A stretch of DNA of 47,835 bases from Acidobacteria bacterium RIFCSPLOWO2_12_FULL_66_21 (GTDB lineage Bacteria; Acidobacteriota; Vicinamibacteria; Vicinamibacterales; 2-12-FULL-66-21), in the NCBI GenBank assembly GCA_001767455.1, contig MELC01000066.1, positions 5,190-53,024 on the forward strand. Direction: 5' to 3'. Each line of letters opens with the position of its first letter. Position 1 is the first letter of the stretch. Positions 15,837 through 23,360 of the stretch are shown here, one piece after another. The notes beneath the pieces were generated by a model that was not told where the DNA came from, ran no database searches, and saw only the letters and a program-made list of their open reading frames with translations. The translations under genes and the position numbers were made by a program.

Positions 15837-16700
15837 TTACGCCGCCTCGTCGATCGAAACCCGGGTCGTGATTTTCGCGACTTTCAAATCGCGGACGAGG
15901 CCCACCGCGTTCAACACCTTCAGCGTGATCCAGCTGATGTCGAACTCGTACCACGCCAGGCCGTGGCGCGCCGACACCGGGTGCGCGTGGTGGTTGTTGT
16001 GCCACCCCTCGCCGAAGGTCAGCAGCGCCACCCACCAGCTGTTGCGCGAGTCGTCGCGCGTCGCGAACCGCCGCGAGCCCCACATGTGCGTCGCCGAGTT
16101 GACGAGCCACGTCGCGTGGAGGCCGAAGACGACGCGCAGGAACACCGCCCAGAGGACCATCGACCACCCCCCGACCGCCAGCAGAATGACGCCGCTGAGG
16201 ATCAGCGGAACGTAGTGATAGGAATTCAGCCAGCGATAGACCGGGTCCGCGAGGAGATCCGGAGCGTACTTCCCCATCAACATGGTGTTGTTGTGGTGCG
16301 TGTCGCCGAACAGGATCCAGCCCATGTGGGCCCAGAACCCGCCGTCGCGCGGCGTGTGCGGATCGCCGCTCTGGTCCGAGTGCTGGTGATGGAGGCGGTG
16401 CGTCGCCACCCAGAAGATCGGCCCCCCCTCGAGCGTCAGCGTGCCGCAGATCGCGAGGAAGTGCTCGAAGGCCTTCGACGTCCTGTAGCCCCGGTGCGTG
16501 TGCAGCCGGTGATAGCCGAGGCTGATCCCGAAGCCCACCGCGAACCAGTGCAGCACGAGCGCCACCAGCAGGTTGGTCCAGGAGAAGAAGAAGAAGGCCG
16601 CCACGGCCGCGACGTGGAACAGGACCATGAAGATGGCGGTGATCCAGTTCACGGTGCTGTAGGCGTACGGGGCGCGAAGGGTGGCTGTGTCTGTGCTCAA
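15837..16700 (-). CDS. Membrane fatty acid desaturase (acyl-CoA / acyl-lipid Delta9 type)
   Basis: The product is 287 residues. It has all three His boxes of the membrane di-iron desaturases: HRLHTH at 64-69, HRLHH at 101-105 and HNNHH at 234-238, plus NSATHMWGSR. Hydrophobic segments near 18-58 and 160-195 span the membrane. It would introduce a cis double bond into C16-C18 acyl chains. The start is a TTG at 16700, supported by GAGGAG 6 nt upstream and by the absence of an in-frame ATG before the first membrane segment. It is monocistronic between two repeat-filled gaps. Confidence 0.92.
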   Translation of the reverse strand: MSTDTATLRAPYAYSTVNWITAIFMVLFHVAAVAAFFFFSWTNLLVALVLHWFAVGFGISLGYHRLHTHRGYRTSKAFEHFLAICGTLTLEGGPIFWVATHRLHHQHSDQSGDPHTPRDGGFWAHMGWILFGDTHHNNTMLMGKYAPDLLADPVYRWLNSYHYVPLILSGVILLAVGGWSMVLWAVFLRVVFGLHATWLVNSATHMWGSRRFATRDDSRNSWWVALLTFGEGWHNNHHAHPVSARHGLAWYEFDISWITLKVLNAVGLVRDLKVAKITTRVSIDEAA

Positions 16701-16784
16701 ACGAGGCTCCTCGAGTAAAGAACCGGAGCCTCAAAATAGCAGGTCCCGCGCGCCCCGTTTGTAAGAGTTCTGTAAGGAACTCCC

Positions 16785-16880
16785 AGCTTCCAGCTCCCAG
16801 CTCCCAGCTCCCAGCTCCCAGCTTCCAGCTTCCAGCGAGTAAAAAGAAGCTGGAAACTGGAAGCTGGGAACTGGAAACTA
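16785..16880. repeat. Opposed heptamer arrays forming a long inverted repeat
   Basis: Seven AGCTTCC/AGCTCCC units (16785-16833) are followed by a short A-rich spacer. Five units of the complementary family then follow (GAAGCTG, GAAACTG, GAAGCTG, GGAACTG, GAAACTA) to 16880. The two arms can pair as a cruciform or RNA hairpin. The last unit contains the serC stop codon, so the structure may terminate the serine operon. Confidence 0.8.
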
Positions 16881-17972
16881 CCCGTTCTTTTTCTCGAACT
16901 CCTGCATGAAGGAAATGAGCGCCGCCACCCCCTCTTCGGGGAAGGCGTTGTAGATGGACGCCCGGAGGCCGCCCACCGACCGGTGGCCCTTGAGACCGTC
17001 GAGCCCGGCCGCGGTCGCTTCCTTCGCGAACTGCTTCTCCAGCTCTTCGCTGGGCAGGCGGAACGTGACGTTCATCCGAGAACGGCTGTCCGCGTGCGCG
17101 TGCGCGCGGTAGAAGCCCGTCCGATCGATCTCGCGGTAGAGCTTGCTCGCCTTGCGGATGTTCTGCCGCTCCATCGCCTCGAGCCCGCCGCGCTCGAGCA
17201 GCCAGGCGAGCACCAGGCGCATCACGTAGATCGGGAACACCGGCGGCGTGTTGTAGAGCGACTTGTTCTCCGCGTGCACCGCGTACTGCAGCATCGTCGG
17301 CAGCGTCGCGGGTGTCCGCTTCACCATGTCGTCGCGCAGGATCGCGAGCGTCACGCCGGCGGGCGCGAGGTTCTTCTGCGCGCCCGCGTAGATGGCGGCG
17401 TACCTGGAGACCTCAATCGGCCGGCTGCACATGTCCGACGACATGTCGGCGACGAGCGGGACGTTGCCGGCGTCCGGCACGTAATGCCACTCCGTCCCGT
17501 AGATCGTGTTGTTGGTGGTGTAGTGGACGTACGCCGCGTTCGGGTCCAGCTTCAGCTCGTCCTGCCGCGGCACCCGCGAGAACTTCTCCGACTCGGTCGT
17601 CGCGGCGATGTTCACGGCACCGACCCGCCTGGCCTCCTTCACCGCCTTCTGCGACCACACGCCGGTCACGATGTAGTCGGCCGCGCCGCCCGCGGGCAGC
17701 AGGTTCATCGCGATCATCGAGAACTGCAGGCTCGCGCCTCCCTGCAGGAACAGCACCTGGTAGCCCTCCGGAATGCCCGCGAGCTTCCGCAGATCCGCCT
17801 CGCAGCCCTGGATGATCTCGTCGAACGGCTTCGAGCGGTGGCTGATCTCGAGGACGGACATGCCGACGCCGGGCAGCGCGATGAGGTCGCGCTGCACCTG
17901 CTCCAGAACGGGAAGCGGCAGCACCGCGGGACCGGCGGCGAAGTTGAGAATCCGTTCGGTGGTCGCAGCCAT
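16878..17972 (-). CDS. serC: Phosphoserine aminotransferase
   Basis: The product is 364 residues, the usual SerC length. It has ILNFAAGPAVLPLPVLEQVQ at the N-terminus, FLQGGASLQFSMIAMNLL, TTNNTIYGTEWHYVPD, DMSSDMCSRPI and the PLP lysine in YAGAQKNLAPAGVTL. The C-terminus has GHRSVGGLRASIYNAFPEEGV. It transfers an amino group from glutamate to 3-phosphohydroxypyruvate in serine synthesis. The ATG at 17972 has AAGGAG upstream, overlapping the end of the serA intergenic gap (10 nt). The longer frame to 18146 reads through serA and is not real. Confidence 0.95.
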   Translation of the reverse strand: MAATTERILNFAAGPAVLPLPVLEQVQRDLIALPGVGMSVLEISHRSKPFDEIIQGCEADLRKLAGIPEGYQVLFLQGGASLQFSMIAMNLLPAGGAADYIVTGVWSQKAVKEARRVGAVNIAATTESEKFSRVPRQDELKLDPNAAYVHYTTNNTIYGTEWHYVPDAGNVPLVADMSSDMCSRPIEVSRYAAIYAGAQKNLAPAGVTLAILRDDMVKRTPATLPTMLQYAVHAENKSLYNTPPVFPIYVMRLVLAWLLERGGLEAMERQNIRKASKLYREIDRTGFYRAHAHADSRSRMNVTFRLPSEELEKQFAKEATAAGLDGLKGHRSVGGLRASIYNAFPEEGVAALISFMQEFEKKNG

Positions 17973-17982
17973 ATATCTCTCC

Positions 17983-19293
17983 TTACCAGGCGCTCTGGGA
18001 CTTCGCGAGTTGATACGACGAGGCCGAGGATCCCAGCGGCACCACGCTGATGTCGAGAATCTCGGGATTGCTGCCCCTGATCCGGCGCACGAGCGTGTCC
18101 GACGGCTCCCCTTCGACGTTGATGCGCGCGACCGCGGCCTGCGCACCGGTGAAGATGATGTTCTCGGTTTCCTGGATGTTCACGCGCGCGTCGCGCAGCA
18201 TGTCGAACACGCTCGCGAGCACGCCCGGCCGGTCGTGGTGGCGCACGACGATGACGTGCGTCGCCGGCGTGTGCCGCGACAGGTTCACGACGTTCGGGAC
18301 GCGGCCGGTGTCCATGAAGGTGCGGACGATGCGCACCGTCTCGGTCGCAATCGCTTCCTGCGCCTGGTTCGTGGAGGCGCCGATGTGATGCGTGCCGTAG
18401 ACGTTGGGCAGCTTCAGGATCGGGTCGCTGAAGTCCGCCTGCGCGCTCGCCGGCTCCTTCGCGTACACGTCGAGCGCGACGCGGAGGTTGCGCTCCTTCA
18501 CTGCGAGCGCGAGCGCGTCGTAGTCGACGATTTCACCGCGGGCCGTGTTGACGAGGAACGAGCCCGGCTTGAGGCGGCTCAGCACGTCGGCGTTCACCAG
18601 CTTGCGCGTGCGGTCGCTGAGGCCGACGTGGACGCTGAGGATGTCGGACTTCTCGGCGAGCTCCTCCGGCGTATCGCACACTTCCGCGAACGGCTCGACC
18701 GGGTATCCCGACGACGGACGAAGCCGGACGAGCAACGGCATGTCGATTGGCAGGCCCGAACGATCGACCTCGACACCCAACTCGCTCCAGATGGCGAGGT
18801 GCATGCCGAAGGCCTGCGCCCGCCGTGCCATTTCCTGGCCGACGTTGCCGAACCCCAGCACGCCCAGCGTGAGGCCGTACAGCCCGCGCGCCTTGGAGTA
18901 CTCCTTCTTGTCCCACTTGCCCGCACGCAGATCCGCGACGTTGTCGGGAATGCGCCGGTCCAGCGCGAGGATGAGGCCGAAGGCGAGCTCCGCCACCGCG
19001 ACCGAGTTCTTCCCCGGGCAGTTGGCGACGTAAATGCCGCGCGCCGACGCGGCGGTGATGTCGATGTTGTCGTACCCGGCCCCCGCGCGGACGACCAGCG
19101 ACAGATGCCCCGACTCGAGCATCGGCTCGGTCACTTTCGTACTCCGCACGATCAGCACGTCGGCGCCGGTCTCCTCGATCGCCTTTCTCAGCGACTCTTC
19201 CTTGAGATCGGGGTTGAAGATCACCTCGCAGCCGGTCGCCTTGAGACCATCGAGACCGGACCGCTCGAACTTATCCGCGATCAGCACTTTCAT
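17983..19293 (-). CDS. serA: D-3-phosphoglycerate dehydrogenase
   Basis: The product is 436 residues. It has the 2-hydroxyacid dehydrogenase core with LVVRAGAGYDNIDI, NCPGKNSVAVAELAFGLIL, nucleotide loop GVLGFGNVGQEMARRA, NTARGEIVDYDAL and the catalytic His in THHIGASTNQAQ. A C-terminal ACT domain (HVIVVRHHDRPGVLASVFDML) probably binds serine or another effector. It oxidises 3-phosphoglycerate in serine synthesis. A segment after FGMHLAIWS is longer than in typical SerA. The ATG at 19293 has GAGGG upstream; an ATG at 19308 overlaps the DUF1015 gene stop (ATGA) and is an alternative start. Confidence 0.93.
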   Translation of the reverse strand: MKVLIADKFERSGLDGLKATGCEVIFNPDLKEESLRKAIEETGADVLIVRSTKVTEPMLESGHLSLVVRAGAGYDNIDITAASARGIYVANCPGKNSVAVAELAFGLILALDRRIPDNVADLRAGKWDKKEYSKARGLYGLTLGVLGFGNVGQEMARRAQAFGMHLAIWSELGVEVDRSGLPIDMPLLVRLRPSSGYPVEPFAEVCDTPEELAEKSDILSVHVGLSDRTRKLVNADVLSRLKPGSFLVNTARGEIVDYDALALAVKERNLRVALDVYAKEPASAQADFSDPILKLPNVYGTHHIGASTNQAQEAIATETVRIVRTFMDTGRVPNVVNLSRHTPATHVIVVRHHDRPGVLASVFDMLRDARVNIQETENIIFTGAQAAVARINVEGEPSDTLVRRIRGSNPEILDISVVPLGSSASSYQLAKSQSAW

Positions 19294-19304
19294 GGGACGC
19301 ACCC

Positions 19305-20534
19305 TCATATCAAGTGGACGAGCAGGCCGTCGCGCAGCTTCGGCTCGAACCACGTGGATTTCGGCGGCATGATGCCGCCGCCGTCGGCGATCGTCATCAG
19401 GTCATCGACCGTGACGGGGAACATCGAGAAGGCGACCGCGGCCCTGCCGCCCGTCACCGCCCGCTCGAGCGCGGCGACGCCGCGCGCGCCGCCGACGAAA
19501 TCGATCCGCCTGTCCGAGCGGATGTCGCCGATGTTCAGCAGCCGCTCGAGCACGTGCCGCTGGAGAAGCGCGACGTCGAGGCCGCTCGCGCGCGAGCCGT
19601 CCTCGGGCGCGGCCCCGGAGATGTCAATCGTGTGCCACCGGCCATCGAGGAACATCGCGACTTCACCCTTGTGGCGCGGCGTGGCGGCCCCCTCGGTGAC
19701 CGGGAATTGCCCGCGAAGGGCCTCCAGGAATGCCGCGGGCGTGCGGCCGGCGAGATCCTTCACCGTCCGGTTGTACGGCAGGATCTGCATCTCGGTGTCC
19801 GGAAACGCGACCGCGATGAACGTGTTCGCGTCCGCGGCGCCGCCGCCCGAGGCGCTGCGCGACCGCAGCTCCGCGCGCGCCCGCGCCGCGCTGGCCGCGC
19901 GGTGGTGCCCATCCGCGATGTAGACGGCCGGAATCTCGCGGAACGCGTCCGACAGCGCCTGCGACTCGCCGGCGCCGGCGCGCCACACCGTGTGCCGGAT
20001 GCCGTCGCTCGACGTGAAGTCGTAGAGCGGGGGACACGAGGTCACCTGCCGCGACAGGCGGTCGATCGCGCCCGTCGATCGAAACGTGAGGAACACGACC
20101 CCGGTCTGCGCCCGCAGCTCGATGATGTGCCGCGTCCGATCGTCTTCCTTGTCCCGGCGCGTCCGCTCGTGCTTCCTGATGACGTCCGCCTCGTACTCGT
20201 CGACCGAAAAACAGGCCGCGATGCCCGTCTGCTCGTGGCCGCCCATGCGCAGCCGGTAGAAGTACAACGCAGGCGCCTCCTCGACGACGAGCGGCGCACG
20301 CCGTCGCAGGCCGTCGAGATTCTCGCGCGCCTTCTGGTACACGGATGCGGAGTACGGATCCGTGTCCGGCGGGAGATCGATCTCCGACCGCGTCACGTGA
20401 AGAAAACTCAGCGGATTTCCGGCTGCGAGCTGGCGGGCTTCCTCGGCGTTGACGACGTCGTACGGAACGGATGAAACGGCGGCCGCGCTCTGCGGCGCCG
20501 GCCGCAAGGCCCGGAAGGGATGTAATGAGGCCAT
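19305..20534 (-). CDS. DUF1015-family protein in the serine operon
   Basis: The product is 409 residues, full length for DUF1015. The N-terminus reads HPFRALRP and SSVPYDVVNAEEARQLAAGN with LSFLHVTRSEIDLP. The centre has the family hallmark YIADGHHRAASAARARAE, and the C-terminus has NIGDIRSDRRIDFVGG. It is the first gene of an operon with serA and serC; the family often sits beside these genes, which suggests a role in serine or phosphoserine metabolism. The biochemical function is not shown by the sequence. A -10 element lies 6 nt before its start. Confidence 0.88.
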   Translation of the reverse strand: MASLHPFRALRPAPQSAAAVSSVPYDVVNAEEARQLAAGNPLSFLHVTRSEIDLPPDTDPYSASVYQKARENLDGLRRRAPLVVEEAPALYFYRLRMGGHEQTGIAACFSVDEYEADVIRKHERTRRDKEDDRTRHIIELRAQTGVVFLTFRSTGAIDRLSRQVTSCPPLYDFTSSDGIRHTVWRAGAGESQALSDAFREIPAVYIADGHHRAASAARARAELRSRSASGGGAADANTFIAVAFPDTEMQILPYNRTVKDLAGRTPAAFLEALRGQFPVTEGAATPRHKGEVAMFLDGRWHTIDISGAAPEDGSRASGLDVALLQRHVLERLLNIGDIRSDRRIDFVGGARGVAALERAVTGGRAAVAFSMFPVTVDDLMTIADGGGIMPPKSTWFEPKLRDGLLVHLI

Positions 20535-20540
20535 CGGAAT

Positions 20541-20546
20541 ATCTTA
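20541..20546 (-). promoter_or_regulatory. -10 element, leaderless type, serine operon
   Basis: TAAGAT on the minus strand ends 6 nt before the ATG at 20534. There is no Shine-Dalgarno sequence in between. Confidence 0.5.
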
Positions 20547-20641
20547 GTGCGAAAGGCTGAGCGAAGGGCACCGGCGGAAGACCGGCAGGCACACTACCAG
20601 CTCAACCTGTTAGCACTTTCTGTACCCGGAAGACAGGCGAC

Positions 20642-21907
20642 TTAGTGGATCGCGCGGACGGCGTCGGGTTTTTGCTGCGGCGCCTCGGCGAGCAGCGTCG
20701 CCGAGAGCTCGCGTAGCGTGCCGTCGCGCGCCGCGCGGAACGTGGCGAGGCGGATGGCGGGAATGGGATCGCCCGGCGGCTGCTTGCCGTGCTCCTTCAG
20801 CGGGTTGACGAACACGCCGTTGCGCCGCAGACGGTAATCGAGATGCGGCCCCGTCGCCGCGCCCGTCGCGCCGACCCGCCCGATCACCTGACCCTGCTCG
20901 ACTTTCGCGCCGCGGCGGATGCCCTTGCCGAACCCCGACAGATGCAGGTAGTAGCTCTCGAGGCCGCCGGAATGGCGGACGCGGACCATGTTGCCGCCCT
21001 CGCCGCTGTAGCCGGCCGACTCGACGACGCCACCGGCCACCGCGACGACCGGCGCGCCGGTGGGGGCGGCATAGTCGACGCCGAGATGCGCGCGGAACGT
21101 GCGGTGGATCGGGTGCAGGCGGCTCCTCGAGAATCGCGAGGTCACGCGCGGCTGGAACTGCAGCGGCGTCCGGAGCATGAAGCGCTTGAGCGATCGGCCG
21201 TTCTCGTCGTAGTAGCCGGCCCTGGCGGTCGCGGGATCGACCCACCGGAACGCCTGGTGCTCGCGCCCGCCGGCCACGAAGCGCGCGCCCAGGATGGCGC
21301 CGTACCCGGCGAACTGCCCTTCGCGCGTCGACTTCTCGAACAGCACCTCGAACCGGTCGCCCTGCTGCAGGTCGCTGTAGAAGTCGATCTGCCCCGCGAA
21401 AATGTCGGCGAGCGCCATGGCGAGCTGGACGTCTTCGCCGGTTTCCTCCATCGCGCCGACGACCGACGAATGGCCCGCGTCGATCGTGCCGCGAATCGCC
21501 GCCACCGAGGTTTCCTTCTCGTACGGCACCACCTCGGCGTCGAGCAGCTCCGGCTTCTCGCGATCGCGGGCGACGATCCGCAGGAACCGATCGCCGTCGA
21601 TCTGATACACGAATTCGCGCAGCACGCCGTCGAGCGACAGCACGAGACGATAGGGATTGTCCGCGCGCAGCTGGCGCAGGTTGAAGACGCTCCGCGCGGA
21701 CGTGACCGCCGCGTCCACGAGCCGGCCGGGCAACCGGTGGTCGCGAAGCAGTTGATCGAGCGTGGCGTGCGGAGGCACGCGCGCCTCGATGATCTCCGTC
21801 TCGGCGCGCAGGAGCACGTCCGCGTGGCGGACCGGCGCTGGCGCCGGGCGGGCGCACCCGGCGGCGGCCGCGGCCGCCACGGCGAGCGTCAAGGCGATTC
21901 GAGACAT
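20642..21907 (-). CDS. M23-family peptidoglycan metallopeptidase lipoprotein
   Basis: The product is 421 residues. The N-terminus (MSRIALTLAVAAAAAAGC) ends in a lipobox-like Cys, so it is probably a lipoprotein. Residues 50-270 form the N-terminal OapA/Csd3-like region, and the M23 domain is at about 285-390 with HLGVDYA, VVAVAGGVVESAGYSG, YYLHLSGF and ATGPHLDYRL. Classical M23 enzymes have HxH at the last motif; here it is H-L-D, so an Asp may replace the third zinc ligand. Cutting of peptidoglycan cross-bridges is the family role. Longer frames to 22291 run through repeats and are rejected. Confidence 0.88.
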   Translation of the reverse strand: MSRIALTLAVAAAAAAGCARPAPAPVRHADVLLRAETEIIEARVPPHATLDQLLRDHRLPGRLVDAAVTSARSVFNLRQLRADNPYRLVLSLDGVLREFVYQIDGDRFLRIVARDREKPELLDAEVVPYEKETSVAAIRGTIDAGHSSVVGAMEETGEDVQLAMALADIFAGQIDFYSDLQQGDRFEVLFEKSTREGQFAGYGAILGARFVAGGREHQAFRWVDPATARAGYYDENGRSLKRFMLRTPLQFQPRVTSRFSRSRLHPIHRTFRAHLGVDYAAPTGAPVVAVAGGVVESAGYSGEGGNMVRVRHSGGLESYYLHLSGFGKGIRRGAKVEQGQVIGRVGATGAATGPHLDYRLRRNGVFVNPLKEHGKQPPGDPIPAIRLATFRAARDGTLRELSATLLAEAPQQKPDAVRAIH

Positions 21908-22220
21908 GGAATCGCCGCAGTGTAGCACATGGAAAAACCGTGAAAGGTGGAATGTGGACGGGTGGTGCGCGGATTGCTCTGGCCTTCCCCGGACGGCCCC
22001 AATACGGCGGTACAACGAAGATCTGTGCCGGAAATCCGGCACTGCGAGGGAGCGGGGCGTAAGGGGCCCCCGCCCTTCGACAACGCTCAGGGCGTGCTGA
22101 GCCTGTCGAAGCACGCGAGCGACTAGCCGGCCAGCCTCCGCCGAGGCTGCGGCGGGCCCGCCGAAGCGTTCGTGCGAGGGCGGGGGTCCGGGGCGGAGCC
22201 CCGGTCTGGGGAGGACACCC
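21908..22220. repeat. Repeat-rich intergenic region
   Basis: This 313-bp gap holds no gene. It contains a heptamer-like stretch (21939-21966: GTGAAAG, GTGGAAT, GTGGACG, GGTGGTG) and a small palindrome GCCGGAAATCCGGC (22028-22041). A GC-rich hairpin follows with arms GCGGGG and CCCCGC (22052-22073). Next is a nested inverted repeat (22076-22110), TTCGACA and GCTCAG pairing with CTGAGC and TGTCGAA. The end (22163-22200) has GGGGTCCGGGGCGGAGCCCC, another palindromic unit. GGGGAGG at 22206-22212 is the ribosome site of the next gene. Confidence 0.7.
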
Positions 22221-23360
22221 ATGGCGAAATACAGGATTGCCTGGCTGCCAGGCGACGGAATCGGGGTGGACGTCCTCGAGGCCGCCCGCATGGTGCTCGA
22301 TCGCGTCGAGCTCGATGCCGACTACATCGACGGCGACATCGGGTGGGAGTTCTGGCGGCGCGAAGGCGACGCGTTCCCGCCGCGGACGATCACGCTCCTG
22401 CGCAGCGTCGACGCGGCCATGTTCGGCGCCATCACGTCGAAGCCGATGAAAGCCGCGGAAGCGGAACTCGACCCGTCGCTTCGCGGCACGGGCCTCGTCT
22501 ATCGCTCTCCGATCGTCCGGATGCGCCAGTTGTTCGACCTGTATGTGTCGCTGCGCCCCTGCAAGGCGTACCCGGGCAACCCGCTCAATTACCGCGAGGG
22601 CATCGACCTCGTCGTCTTCCGCGAGAACACCGAGGACCTGTACGCCGGCGTGGAATTCAGTCCGGTCCCGGGCGAGCTCGCCGCGGTGCTCGCGGCCACA
22701 TCGAAGCCGTTTGCGCATTTCTCCATGCTTGGCGGCACGGAGTACGCGGTGTCGTGCAAGGTGAACACGCGCCGCGGCTCCGAGCGGATCGCGCGCGCCG
22801 CGTTCGACTTCGCCCGCGCGAAGGGCCGCAAGAAGGTCACCATCGTCCACAAGGCGAACGTCGTGCGCGCCACGGATGGTCTCTTCCTCGAGACCGCGTA
22901 CCAGGTCTCGAAGGGCTACCCGGAGATACAGGCCGACGACGCGAACATCGACGCGATGACGATGTGGCTGTTGAAGAACCCGTTCAACTACGACGTGCTG
23001 GTGGCGCCGAACCTGTACGGCGACATCATCTCGGATCTGTGCGCGCAGATGGTCGGAGGCCTGGGCTTCGCCTGCTCGGGCAACGTCGGAGACGGGCTCG
23101 CGGTGTTCGAGCCCACGCACGGATCGGCCCCGAAGTATGCGGGGCAGTACAAGGTCAACCCCCTGGCGACGATTCTCTCGGTGAAGATGCTGCTCGAGTG
23201 GCTCGGCGAGCAGGACAAGGCGGCGCGCGTCGAGCGCGCCGTGGCCGGGGTCATTGCCGAGGGCCGCGTCCGCACGTACGACATGGGAGGGACGGCATCG
23301 ACCCTCCAGATGGCTGAAGCGGTGGCGATGCGGATCGGCACGGTGGCGGCAGGCGCATGA
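22221..23360 (+). CDS. Isocitrate/isopropylmalate dehydrogenase-family enzyme (possible methylmalate dehydrogenase)
   Basis: The product is 379 residues of the NAD(P)-dependent beta-decarboxylating dehydrogenase family. It has WLPGDGIGVDVLEAA, LRPCKAYPGNP, VFRENTEDLYAGVEF, catalytic Lys in IVHKANVVRATDG, metal-binding Asps in LVAPNLYGDIISDL, and FEPTHGSAPKYAGQ. The specificity helix reads RSPIVRMRQLFDLYVSLRP, keeping an ICDH-like Ser but with Ile where E. coli ICDH has Asn. It is therefore neither a clear LeuB nor a clear ICDH. Neighbouring LeuCD-like and CoA-linked genes suggest (2R,3S)-3-methylmalate or a related 2-alkylmalate as substrate, by inference. Ribosome site GGAGG; its stop overlaps the next start (ATGA). 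Confidence 0.85.
   Translation: MAKYRIAWLPGDGIGVDVLEAARMVLDRVELDADYIDGDIGWEFWRREGDAFPPRTITLLRSVDAAMFGAITSKPMKAAEAELDPSLRGTGLVYRSPIVRMRQLFDLYVSLRPCKAYPGNPLNYREGIDLVVFRENTEDLYAGVEFSPVPGELAAVLAATSKPFAHFSMLGGTEYAVSCKVNTRRGSERIARAAFDFARAKGRKKVTIVHKANVVRATDGLFLETAYQVSKGYPEIQADDANIDAMTMWLLKNPFNYDVLVAPNLYGDIISDLCAQMVGGLGFACSGNVGDGLAVFEPTHGSAPKYAGQYKVNPLATILSVKMLLEWLGEQDKAARVERAVAGVIAEGRVRTYDMGGTASTLQMAEAVAMRIGTVAAGA

Noticed and set aside
16785-16880. Possible CRISPR array
   Set aside because: Units are 7 bp without spacers and occur at several gaps in different flavours; there are no cas genes.
17773-19923. A 716-codon plus-strand frame opposite serA and DUF1015
   Set aside because: It is a reverse-frame shadow of strongly conserved serine synthesis genes.
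20610-23120. An 836-codon minus-strand frame across the M23 gene, repeats and dehydrogenase gene
   Set aside because: It crosses the repeat region and is out of frame with the real M23 gene; its composition is that of a shadow frame.
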